DNA from: Hahella sp.
GTDB lineage: Bacteria; Pseudomonadota; Gammaproteobacteria; Pseudomonadales; Oleiphilaceae
Direction: 5' to 3'
DNA length: 64,000 nucleotides
Assembly (NCBI GenBank): GCA_028280065.1
Contig: JANQMN010000132.1
Span: 48,983-112,982 of the forward strand
Below the pieces are notes generated by a model, which made no database searches, had not been told where the DNA came from, and worked only from the letters and a program-made list of their open reading frames with translations. Each line of letters starts with the position of its first letter. The first letter of the stretch is position 1. The translations under genes were made by a program, and so were the position numbers. Shown one piece after another: positions 1-7,296 of this stretch.

Positions 1-338
1 GCCCATTCATCATCGTCGAGCATCGCTAATGAATCCGCCCGATAATCAACAAAAGCCGATTCCATTAAGGCATTGCGTACTTGAGATATTCCACGCTCCT
101 CAACCACAAAGGCCTTAAGCGGAAATCTGAATCCTTGTTGCTCATACCGCGCGACCGTTTTAATGCCTTCCTGTAATTCGGCGTCATTGTCCGCAACCAC
201 AACCTGCACATCAAAATCTACCCGTTGGTTTGCTATCGAATCCAGCAAACGCGTTAATCCCTTTGGACGTTTAAAAGTAGGGATGCCGATAACCACTAGT
301 GTTGGTTGGTTTGTAATGCTGTCTCTTATTTGGCCCAT
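1..338 (-). CDS. Glycosyltransferase family 2, N-terminal part (cut by window edge)
   Basis: Not in the ORF track because it runs off the left edge. Read on the minus strand from the ATG at 336-338, the frame stays open to base 1 (about 112 codons). It begins with a GT2-type strand (LVVIGIPTFKRPKGLTRLLDSI), followed by the VVVADND segment and an ERGISQVRNA stretch common in GT2 enzymes. It ends at LDDDEW, which is the nucleotide-sugar/metal-binding acidic motif. By family knowledge this is an inverting GT-A-fold transferase that adds a sugar from a nucleotide-sugar donor during polysaccharide synthesis. No strong ribosome site precedes the ATG. It sits near two other glycosyltransferases, so an exopolysaccharide role is inferred. 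The acceptor and sugar cannot be told. Confidence 0.8.
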   Translation of the reverse strand, partial: MGQIRDSITNQPTLVVIGIPTFKRPKGLTRLLDSIANQRVDFDVQVVVADNDAELQEGIKTVARYEQQGFRFPLKAFVVEERGISQVRNALMESAFVDYRADSLAMLDDDEW

Positions 339-544
339 TAAGCAAAAAGGTTATTGGTTTTAAAGCGATGCTTAGTTCAGTGTAAAACCACTGTTCATCT
401 ACTATCGATTGAGAAAAGATGCGTTGCCTGGGAAGTGGAGGATTCCGGTGCATCTCACGACCGTAGTTCCAGACTACAAAGTATGCTATAAGATTAGTAA
501 AGACTAACATATTATTCCAGCCACGGCCTATATAAGGAGGCGAC

Positions 545-1279
545 ATGGAAGAAACTGCGCTTTCCGGGCGATGTGTGGTCATTACCGGTGCCACTAGCGA
601 TATCGGACAGGCATTGTGTATGAGCATGGCGTCTGCGGGGGCAAGTTTGGTTCTGCTTGGACGCGATAAAACCACACTGGAATTTCTTGAAAAAAAAGTG
701 AGACGTCTAGCTGCTGGAGTTGCTATCTATGAGGTCGATCTCACCAGCGATGAGTCCATAGAAACATTTGTAAACCAACTGCGACTTGAGACTGATGCGG
801 TGGACGTTTTAGTACACGGAGCTGGCTCGTTCGAAATGGGGCCTCTGGCAAGTGCAGATGCATCTGAGTTTGACTTGCTGTTCAGAACGAATGTCCGTGG
901 CCCATATTTTTTGACGCAGTCCTTGCTACCGCTAATACGCCAAACCCCTGGTCAGATTGTATTTCTCAATTCGACGGTGGGTTTGGAAGCAAAAAAGGGT
1001 GTTGGGCAATATGCCGCAACCCAGCATGCCCAGCGAGCCGTGGCGGATTCGCTACGCGCTGAGATCAATAATGATGGGATTCGTGTCCTAAGCGTTTATC
1101 TTGGCAGAACGGCAACTGTCAGGCAGAAACGAATATTCGAACTTGAAGGTCGCACATACGAACCGGCGCTGCTACTGCAACCTGGTGACGTTGCCAAAAT
1201 GGTATTGGCTTCACTTTGCCTGCCGCGCACTGCCGAAGTTACCGAAATTCGGATGCGCCCCCTGGTCAAATCATATTAG
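545..1279 (+). CDS. SDR family protein with Lys-to-Gln change in the active site
   Basis: 244 aa, the usual size for a classical short-chain dehydrogenase/reductase. The Rossmann start is VVITGATSDIG (residues 11-21), a normal TGxxxGxG cofactor loop. Of the catalytic tetrad, Asn116 (RTNVRG), Ser143 (LNSTVG) and Tyr156 (QYAATQHA) are visible, but position 160, normally Lys in YxxxK, is Gln (codon CAG). The family normally needs this Lys to bind the ribose and lower the Tyr pKa. Either activity is reduced, or the protein has another role such as cofactor-dependent binding. The ATG at 545 has an excellent AAGGAGG ribosome site at 534-540. It lies between glycosyltransferases; a role in sugar or lipid modification is inference only. 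Confidence 0.85.
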   Translation: MEETALSGRCVVITGATSDIGQALCMSMASAGASLVLLGRDKTTLEFLEKKVRRLAAGVAIYEVDLTSDESIETFVNQLRLETDAVDVLVHGAGSFEMGPLASADASEFDLLFRTNVRGPYFLTQSLLPLIRQTPGQIVFLNSTVGLEAKKGVGQYAATQHAQRAVADSLRAEINNDGIRVLSVYLGRTATVRQKRIFELEGRTYEPALLLQPGDVAKMVLASLCLPRTAEVTEIRMRPLVKSY

Positions 1280-1350
1280 CGCTCAGAATACGCGACCGGA
1301 TAATTTGCTGGAGCATGCTCCGCACTCCATGGCTGCACCGACCAGCGTAG

Positions 1351-2271
1351 CTATATATTAATAACTTTAGACCACACGCGCTTCAGCAGCGTTATAGATT
1401 TTCGCAATAGTGATGGCAACCGCCATACTAATCGCCCTAATAGTTCCCGCTCGATTCGCAGTTTTTCAGCGAATGAAATTGGCGCTCTAAAGGGCATGGC
1501 GAGCCTATCCATCTCGCGCATTGTCCACTGCAAACGCCCGAATTCCATCTTGTAGGCGCCAAAGAAGGACACCCGATCTCTTTGATTCAACAATATTCCG
1601 GTTGATTCAGGGTCGAAGCGGCGATGAAACAATGGCTTAGCTATCTCGACAAATTTGCCGTGTAACGACATCTCCAACATCAGGTTAATATCGTAGGAAC
1701 GTACTTCCTTGTACGGCATTATCTTTTCCAGGGCAGACCGACGGAAGATACCGTTATATGCGCAGTTAAGCCCCTCCAACCAGTCCAGGGCTATTCCGAT
1801 TCGCTGGCTTGCTGCCTGATCTTCCAGCATGAGATTCTGGTAAAATAGGCATTCCTGCCCGGTATCCGACGAGAAAAGCATAGTTTGAGGGTAAGCTAAA
1901 ACAACGTCGTCGCGCGATTCAAGTACTTCAATACATCGCTCGAAAAAAGTCGGTTTGCAATGATCACTGCAGCTGGCCCATTTGAAATATTTCGATGCTG
2001 TCATTCCGAATACATCGTTGTAGTTCTTAAGTGCTCCACGATTGTAGGCATGACGATGATAACGAACTCGGGAGTCTATTTCGGCATAACGGCGGCAGAT
2101 GGTTTCGGTGTCATCAGTAGAAGCGTTATCTGCGATCAAGAGTTCGAAATTGGTGACGCTCTGGGACAGTATCGAGTCGATACTTTCCTCAAGCCACCGG
2201 CCGCCATTGTAGACTGGCATGCCGATCGCTAGCTGGGGCCTGATTTCCCCCCGACTATTTTCTACTGGCAT
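1351..2271 (-). CDS. Glycosyltransferase family 2
   Basis: 306 aa. The N-terminus carries the GT2 signature: AIGMPVYNGGRWLEESIDSI, then ELLIADNASTDDT with the nucleotide-binding Asp. The second acidic motif lies in KWASCSDHCKPTF. Related GT2 proteins usually have two or three acidic residues there (for example HDD), whereas here the first Asp is replaced by Ser. The C-terminal third is rich in Arg and Lys and may lie against the membrane. No transmembrane segment is evident. By family this is a cytoplasmic sugar transferase in polysaccharide assembly. It is divergent from the GT4 gene that follows on the plus strand, leaving about 100 bp for promoters. Substrate unknown. Confidence 0.85.
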   Translation of the reverse strand: MPVENSRGEIRPQLAIGMPVYNGGRWLEESIDSILSQSVTNFELLIADNASTDDTETICRRYAEIDSRVRYHRHAYNRGALKNYNDVFGMTASKYFKWASCSDHCKPTFFERCIEVLESRDDVVLAYPQTMLFSSDTGQECLFYQNLMLEDQAASQRIGIALDWLEGLNCAYNGIFRRSALEKIMPYKEVRSYDINLMLEMSLHGKFVEIAKPLFHRRFDPESTGILLNQRDRVSFFGAYKMEFGRLQWTMREMDRLAMPFRAPISFAEKLRIERELLGRLVWRLPSLLRKSITLLKRVWSKVINI

Positions 2272-2374
2272 CCAAATAGCTCCGTGTAATGTACAATTAA
2301 GCTACAGAAGTATATCCCAAACTGTTGAAATGGAATAACATGCGATGGTTTGAATCCGAGGATCAACCAGGCAC

Positions 2375-3514
2375 ATGGGAATCAAGAGACGCCGGCCTGT
2401 CAAAGTATTAAACGCCGTATGGCAACTAAGCGACGGAGGTATAGAATCATCTTTGGTAGAGGTTCTTCGCCATCTGGATCATCAAGAGTTCCAAATGGAC
2501 TTTTTGGTGGCCTCTCAATTCGAAGGTTACTACGATTCAACCGTGAAGAAGTTGGGGGCTCGTGTCATTCTGGGCAGGGATTCTTGGCATCATGGACGAA
2601 ACCTAAGGGAACTCGCCACGATCAACAAGCGATTCGGTCCTTATGATGTACTTCACGACAACATCCACGGTCACTACAGTGGCGCACCGCTACTTCGCGC
2701 AGCGCACCAACTTGAAATACCGGTTCGAATAGCACACAACCATACCATTCGACCAGAACAAGACTCAGTGTTACATCGGGCTGGCCATTCATTCTCCCGA
2801 TATCTGACCAATAAGCACTGCACGCATGGAGTTGCAGGATCGCGAGCCGCAGCTGTTTCACTGTTCGGACCAGGATGGGAATGCAATCCCCGTATCGAAG
2901 TACTTCCGCGGGGATGTAACTTTAATCCATTTCTAGCAAATGGCGATCCTGCCCAGGTGCGACAACACTTAGGTATTGGTGAGGGTGAGCTGGCGCTTGT
3001 GCAGGTCGGTACCTTTAATCGAGAGACAAATCACGAATTCATCCTCGCAGTGGCGTGGGAACTCAAAAAGCTCACACCAAACTTTCGAATCCTCCTAATC
3101 GGAGAAGGCCCGTTGCTAGAACATACCCAATGCCAAGTTGCGTATGCCGGTTTGTCGGACCATATCTGGTTCCTAGGCAGGAGACCGGACGTACCTTTGC
3201 TGCTGCCCGCAATGGACGCTTTTATTTTTCCGTCTCTAACGCAGGCTTTCAGCATTGCTGTAGTTGAAGCACAGGCAGCCGGACTCACCTGTTTTCTGTC
3301 CGATCAAATTGTCCCTGAGGTTGAAGTCGTCTCCGGTCTGCTTCGCCGGATCCCTTTGGAATCCGGGCCTGAGACGTGGGCGAAGGAAATCATCGCTAAT
3401 CGCAGCAAAAATGTCAGTCAAGCCGAAGTTCTTGAAAAATGCCTTGCGAGTAAACTAAATATTGATGTGTATATTGAGCGGTTTAAGCAACTCTACAATA
3501 GTGCTCTTGACTAG
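2375..3514 (+). CDS. Glycosyltransferase family 4 (EpsF-like)
   Basis: 379 aa, typical for a GT-B-fold retaining glycosyltransferase. The N-terminal acceptor domain begins VLNAVWQLSDGGIESSLVEV, the GGIE/GGAE loop seen in EpsF-type capsular and exopolysaccharide transferases. DVLHDNIHGHYSG and VRIAHNHT follow, also as in EpsF relatives. In the C-terminal donor domain, LVQVGTFNRETNH, LLIGEGPL, LGRRPDVP and AFSIAVVEAQAAGL match the canonical GT4 EX7E region (IAVVEAQAAG). An upstream in-frame ATG at 2345 is stopped at once by TGA, so 2375 is the first usable ATG; its ribosome site is weak. Inferred role: adding a hexose during exopolysaccharide repeat-unit assembly, consistent with the neighbouring GT2 genes. 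Confidence 0.87.
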   Translation: MGIKRRRPVKVLNAVWQLSDGGIESSLVEVLRHLDHQEFQMDFLVASQFEGYYDSTVKKLGARVILGRDSWHHGRNLRELATINKRFGPYDVLHDNIHGHYSGAPLLRAAHQLEIPVRIAHNHTIRPEQDSVLHRAGHSFSRYLTNKHCTHGVAGSRAAAVSLFGPGWECNPRIEVLPRGCNFNPFLANGDPAQVRQHLGIGEGELALVQVGTFNRETNHEFILAVAWELKKLTPNFRILLIGEGPLLEHTQCQVAYAGLSDHIWFLGRRPDVPLLLPAMDAFIFPSLTQAFSIAVVEAQAAGLTCFLSDQIVPEVEVVSGLLRRIPLESGPETWAKEIIANRSKNVSQAEVLEKCLASKLNIDVYIERFKQLYNSALD

Positions 3515-3565
3515 CTGGTTACCGTGATTTGATCAAATTGCGGCAATCTTTGAATTTTTGAGACT

Positions 3566-4789
3566 TTAGTCAGCGGTCAAAGTGGTGCTTTTTTTCGCTA
3601 TAACCAACTTAGCTAAGCTGTCAACAAACTCAAACCGGGGAAATTTCATGTCATTGGCCAGGAAAACCAATGCAACCTCCTGTTCGGGATAAATTCTGAG
3701 CAAGGCACTGTAGCCGGGTCCTGTGCCGATTTGTTGTAGGTAATCCGGCTCTTTCCGAAAGATCTTGAACGACATCGCATGGCTAATCTGCGGTTTATTG
3801 CGATAAGGAACCGCATGCCGGGTAAGTTTGCCGAGCAGGCTTTTGTTGACGAATGGTTGATGGTTAGTCAATAGCGCATTGGCGAGTTTCTGCAGGTCGG
3901 TAATGCTCCCCAGCAAGCCGCTTGGCGCGTCGTTTTTGGGATATACCGGGCGGAACCAGAAGCGTCCGTGGTCAATACGGTCCAGTAGTTCCATTTTATC
4001 CCAGTAGAAAAACGGCAATACGAAGGTTTCCATTGACCCGACCGGATGGGAGGCAATCGCCTGGCGGTCTTCAATGTAATCAAAACTGGAACCGTCCAAC
4101 ATAAGAGGCTGTAAAAGGCTTTGCTCGATGAAGTCTCGGTAGTCTTTGCCGCTCACCGCAGCTATCAGTTCTCCCAACAGCATATAGTTCACATCACTAT
4201 AGATGGGATAAGGCAACGGGTGTGGCTGGCGCAGATAATCCGCCAAAAGGGTGGTCATAAACTGCTTTTGGCTGGTGCTATCCGATATCCGGCTGTCCAT
4301 CCAGCCGATGACATCCGGGTAAGTATCGCCCATCCCCGAGGTATGATTGAGAAAAGTACGGACGGGCAACTGGTGCAATACCGGGTGCTGGCCGGCCAAG
4401 GCCGGCAAGTAATGGCCAATGGGCATATGGATATCGAGTAGCTGGTCTTGTTGTAGCTTCAGAATTGCCATGGCGGTGAAGAGTTTGGTTATTGACCACC
4501 AGCGAAAACGCGTTTGCTCAGTGACTGCCGCAGTCCGGTTTGGCCCCTGAAAACCGAAAATGCCCTGATGAATAATCCTGTCCGGCTTGAGCACCTGATA
4601 GGCCAATGCGGTGCGGTTGTTTTGGGTATATTGCTTGGCAAAGTTGTCCAGCTCTTCAAATGATGTCATTTGCTGGATTTCGGTATGATTGGCACAGGAG
4701 GCAAGAAAAAGCGAGAGTCCCAAGGCCAGCAAAAGTTTTTTCGCTGCGGAGAAGAAACTGGATGGATTGTCAGTGACTTCCTGTACCAT
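3566..4789 (-). CDS. Serine hydrolase (beta-lactamase class C/PBP4-like) lipoprotein
   Basis: 407 aa. A hydrophobic N-terminal segment ends in a lipobox (LASC, Cys32), so it is probably a lipoprotein facing the periplasm. The SxxK motif is S99-I-T-K102 inside RWWSITKLFTAMAIL. The second motif, normally Y-x-N, reads Y197-S-D199, with Asp in place of Asn (PIYSDVNYMLLGEL). Family members are DD-peptidases, esterases or beta-lactamase relatives; which applies cannot be told. The start codon is 13 bp after the stop of the upstream lipoprotein hydrolase gene, so the two are likely co-transcribed. There is no strong ribosome site, which suggests coupling to the upstream gene. Confidence 0.85.
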   Translation of the reverse strand: MVQEVTDNPSSFFSAAKKLLLALGLSLFLASCANHTEIQQMTSFEELDNFAKQYTQNNRTALAYQVLKPDRIIHQGIFGFQGPNRTAAVTEQTRFRWWSITKLFTAMAILKLQQDQLLDIHMPIGHYLPALAGQHPVLHQLPVRTFLNHTSGMGDTYPDVIGWMDSRISDSTSQKQFMTTLLADYLRQPHPLPYPIYSDVNYMLLGELIAAVSGKDYRDFIEQSLLQPLMLDGSSFDYIEDRQAIASHPVGSMETFVLPFFYWDKMELLDRIDHGRFWFRPVYPKNDAPSGLLGSITDLQKLANALLTNHQPFVNKSLLGKLTRHAVPYRNKPQISHAMSFKIFRKEPDYLQQIGTGPGYSALLRIYPEQEVALVFLANDMKFPRFEFVDSLAKLVIAKKSTTLTAD

Positions 4790-4802
4790 TGCTTTTATTT
4801 GC

Positions 4803-5534
4803 CTAAATCGGGCAGGGGGCTTGTTCTAGCCAGACGGAAAGAGCATTGTGCCAGACTTGCCAATTATGGCCTCCTTCCACCGTGACAAAGTTGCTTGACG
4901 GCACCAAGGACTTAACGACCTGGTGACCCGTGTGCAATGCATCCTCATGGCCACTGAGCAGATAGGTGTTCTCCGCGAATAGCGCCGTTTTTCGTTGTGA
5001 TTGAATCCACTGCCATAGCTCCCCATATTCGTTATCCGTGTTTTTAGGATGCCATTTGCCGACGCCGCCGGCCGCCGCAATATCCCCGAGCGTTTCCCGG
5101 TCTCCCAGAAAGGGAGCCAGCAGAATCAATCCATCTACCTGGTCTGTAAATTCTCTAGCGCTTAGGAGAGAACCGAGTCCGCCCATGGAAACTCCCAAGA
5201 CATAGACGGTTTGATAACCCTGTGCGTGCTGAAAGACCTGTTCCTGTAGATGCCTTAATAGCGACCTGTTCCGATAGTAGGCAAAGTAGGCGTCTGCATA
5301 GAGAATATCGATATCCCGGCAGGAAGCCGTCATTAACTCCGCTATGTTGTTGTCTCGGAAGCTGTCGAGGTCATCGCCTAAACCCGGTAGAAAAACCAAA
5401 AGTTTTTTGTTGTCTTCCTGTTTTTCCAGCCAGGCTGTTTCCATCTGGGTTTTGGCGGGTTTAAGTACTGAACAACCTGAAAAAATACAAATAGAAACAA
5501 GGATGATCAGGCCGTTCTTCAGGCACATATCCAC
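4803..5534 (-). CDS. Alpha/beta hydrolase lipoprotein
   Basis: 243 aa. The N-terminal signal ends in lipobox FSGC (Cys21). The alpha/beta-hydrolase elements are the oxyanion-hole strand LLVFLPGLGDDLDSF, the nucleophile elbow GVSMGG (Ser116) and a C-terminal EGGHNW with the likely catalytic His. Members act as esterases or lipases on small acyl substrates; the substrate here is unknown. It lies 13 bp upstream of the serine-hydrolase lipoprotein on the same strand. The pair may form a small envelope operon in which both products sit on the outer face of a membrane. Confidence 0.85.
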   Translation of the reverse strand: MDMCLKNGLIILVSICIFSGCSVLKPAKTQMETAWLEKQEDNKKLLVFLPGLGDDLDSFRDNNIAELMTASCRDIDILYADAYFAYYRNRSLLRHLQEQVFQHAQGYQTVYVLGVSMGGLGSLLSAREFTDQVDGLILLAPFLGDRETLGDIAAAGGVGKWHPKNTDNEYGELWQWIQSQRKTALFAENTYLLSGHEDALHTGHQVVKSLVPSSNFVTVEGGHNWQVWHNALSVWLEQAPCPI

Positions 5535-5637
5535 TTCCCTAAGTTGGTAATATTGCCTTGGTACGAAGGAACAAGCGGTGACCGATTACATTTGTGGTCC
5601 AATCCTGTGTAATACAGGGTGCTAAACCTTGGCCGTA

Positions 5638-5982
5638 TTAGTCGTCAGAGAGTTCATCCACTGCGGCCAGGGCCTGGGTGCCGTAAATCAGCGCGGGACC
5701 GCCGCCCATGAGTACGGCGACATCGATGGTCTCCACTAACTCCTGCCGGGTCGCGCCTGCTCTTAACGCGCCTGAAACATGTGAACCAATACAGCCGTCA
5801 CAGCGGGCGGCAATGGCAATTGCCGTTGCGATCAATTCCTTTTGCTTAACGCTCAATGCGCCTTCTGTTAATGCCGCTTTATGCAACCCCAGAAAAGCGT
5901 TCATGGTATCCGGGCTGGCTTCCCGATAGGCGCGACCCATCGCCCGCTGATCTTTGTTTATTTGGGCAAAACTCTTTGCCAT
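5638..5982 (-). CDS. Carboxymuconolactone decarboxylase/AhpD-like family protein
   Basis: The ORF track gives 205 aa, but its first ~90 residues are an out-of-frame shadow of the hydrolase upstream. The real start is the ATG at 5980-5982, preceded by an excellent AGGAGG site, giving 114 aa. The AhpD-fold signature is clear: C61-D-G-C64 followed by IGSHVSGALRAGATRQELVE, with the His three residues after the CxxC. The family includes alkylhydroperoxidase AhpD and gamma-carboxymuconolactone decarboxylase. The retained CxxC and His favour a peroxidase or disulfide-redox role. It is 37 bp downstream of the alpha/beta-hydrolase gene and probably co-transcribed with it. Confidence 0.88.
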   Translation of the reverse strand: MAKSFAQINKDQRAMGRAYREASPDTMNAFLGLHKAALTEGALSVKQKELIATAIAIAARCDGCIGSHVSGALRAGATRQELVETIDVAVLMGGGPALIYGTQALAAVDELSDD

Positions 5983-6019
5983 GGTTTCCTCCTGATTTAT
6001 TGCTTGATGGGACACTACA

Positions 6020-7108
6020 CTAGAGACCCTCCATTTCGTCAAATCCGCTGGAAAAATCCCCGCCCTGTAAAATGGATTCCAGTTCGTCGATAGAAGGAGA
6101 CTGCTGGCTGGGGATCTGATCCAGGTCGTCCATGAAGGCCATCGCATCCTGGGCTGTCTGGTAAGGGATTTCCTCCATGGGCAGGTGGCCGACGCCGGGG
6201 TAGCTGATGAACTTAAGGTTGCGTATATCGGCTTTCCATCGCTCGGCAATGGCAACGGGAATCCATGGGTCGACTTCGCCCCACATCAATAGGGTAGGAG
6301 CGCTAATACTGGCAAACGGCAATGGCCGTTCCTCCATCGCCGAGGCGGACATCATGGTTAGGGTTTTGTGATAAATGGCTTTTGCACCGGGGCGTTGAGA
6401 TAGATGGACATAGCGGTAGAGGGTGGCTCTACTGAGCCGTTTTTGGTCGCCGTACATTTCCTGAACGTTGCGGGTGACGAAATAGGGCGGTTGAATATAC
6501 CTGCTAACCGTTGAAATGACAGGAGTGGTTGCCAGTTGGAAAACCCAAGGACGTTCCTGAGGGTAGCCGGAAGGACCGATAAGAATGAGTTTTTCGACTT
6601 TTTCCGGATAGGTTGCCGCATACCTGGCTGCCAAATATCCCCCGAATGAACTGCCGGCGAGGCTAAATCGGCCCAACTCCAAATGCTCTATAAACTTGGC
6701 GAAGGTATTAAACACATAGTTTTCGTTAAAGTCGTCTATATCTTCCGGGCCGCCGGTAATGCCGTATCCGGGTAGGTCCAGGGAAATGACCCGGTAGCGT
6801 TTACTGAGCTGTTCTACCCAACCTTCCCAGGTATGCAATGAAGACATGATACCGTGCAAAAGCACTACCGTCGGACCCTCACCGATATCCTGGTAGTGAA
6901 TGTTGAGATTGTTGACTTCTTCAAATTTCGAAGTTTTATCCACGTACTTCTTTTGAAGCTCTTTCAGCGGGATGTCGGCAATTCCCAACGCATTTGCCAG
7001 TGTGGGAGATGCTTTCAATGCCGGTTTCATGGCCGTACAGCCGGATAACCAGACTAAACACAGGATAAGAATGAAACCTGCATGGAATCGAGTGCGCATA
7101 GAAGCCAA
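6020..7108 (-). CDS. Alpha/beta hydrolase lipoprotein with extended C-terminus
   Basis: 362 aa from a TTG at 7106-7108; the first ATG is three codons in, at 7099. An AGG about 7 nt before the TTG slightly favours it, but the choice is open. The signal segment ends in LSGC (lipobox, Cys24). The core resembles serine hydrolases: VVLLHGIMSSLHTW (oxyanion hole), DLPGYG, the nucleophile elbow AGSSFGG (Ser154), MWGEVDPW (acid) and GVGHLPMEE (His). A ~35-residue acidic tail rich in Ser and Gln follows the core. Likely a membrane-attached esterase or lactonase of unknown substrate. It heads a probable two-gene unit with the AhpD-like gene. Confidence 0.85.
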   Translation of the reverse strand: MASMRTRFHAGFILILCLVWLSGCTAMKPALKASPTLANALGIADIPLKELQKKYVDKTSKFEEVNNLNIHYQDIGEGPTVVLLHGIMSSLHTWEGWVEQLSKRYRVISLDLPGYGITGGPEDIDDFNENYVFNTFAKFIEHLELGRFSLAGSSFGGYLAARYAATYPEKVEKLILIGPSGYPQERPWVFQLATTPVISTVSRYIQPPYFVTRNVQEMYGDQKRLSRATLYRYVHLSQRPGAKAIYHKTLTMMSASAMEERPLPFASISAPTLLMWGEVDPWIPVAIAERWKADIRNLKFISYPGVGHLPMEEIPYQTAQDAMAFMDDLDQIPSQQSPSIDELESILQGGDFSSGFDEMEGL

Positions 7109-7296
7109 CGTCCAACCTATTGAAAAACACGTACCTTAAGGGTTAAGTCACTTAAATACAGTGATCCATTACCAAATTCTGTGACAAATGCACGCCGATC
7201 GGGCGGCTTTGCCGGTTGAATATAAGCAATACTAGCAGGTTGATGCTCAACGGCTACACTTAGGTGCGTCATAAACTCAGTATTCGAGGCAGGGTT

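Noticed and set aside
5983-6255. N-terminal half of the 205-aa ORF at 5638-6255
   Set aside because: It overlaps the upstream hydrolase in another frame, looks like shadow sequence, and the ATG at 5982 has a perfect ribosome site.
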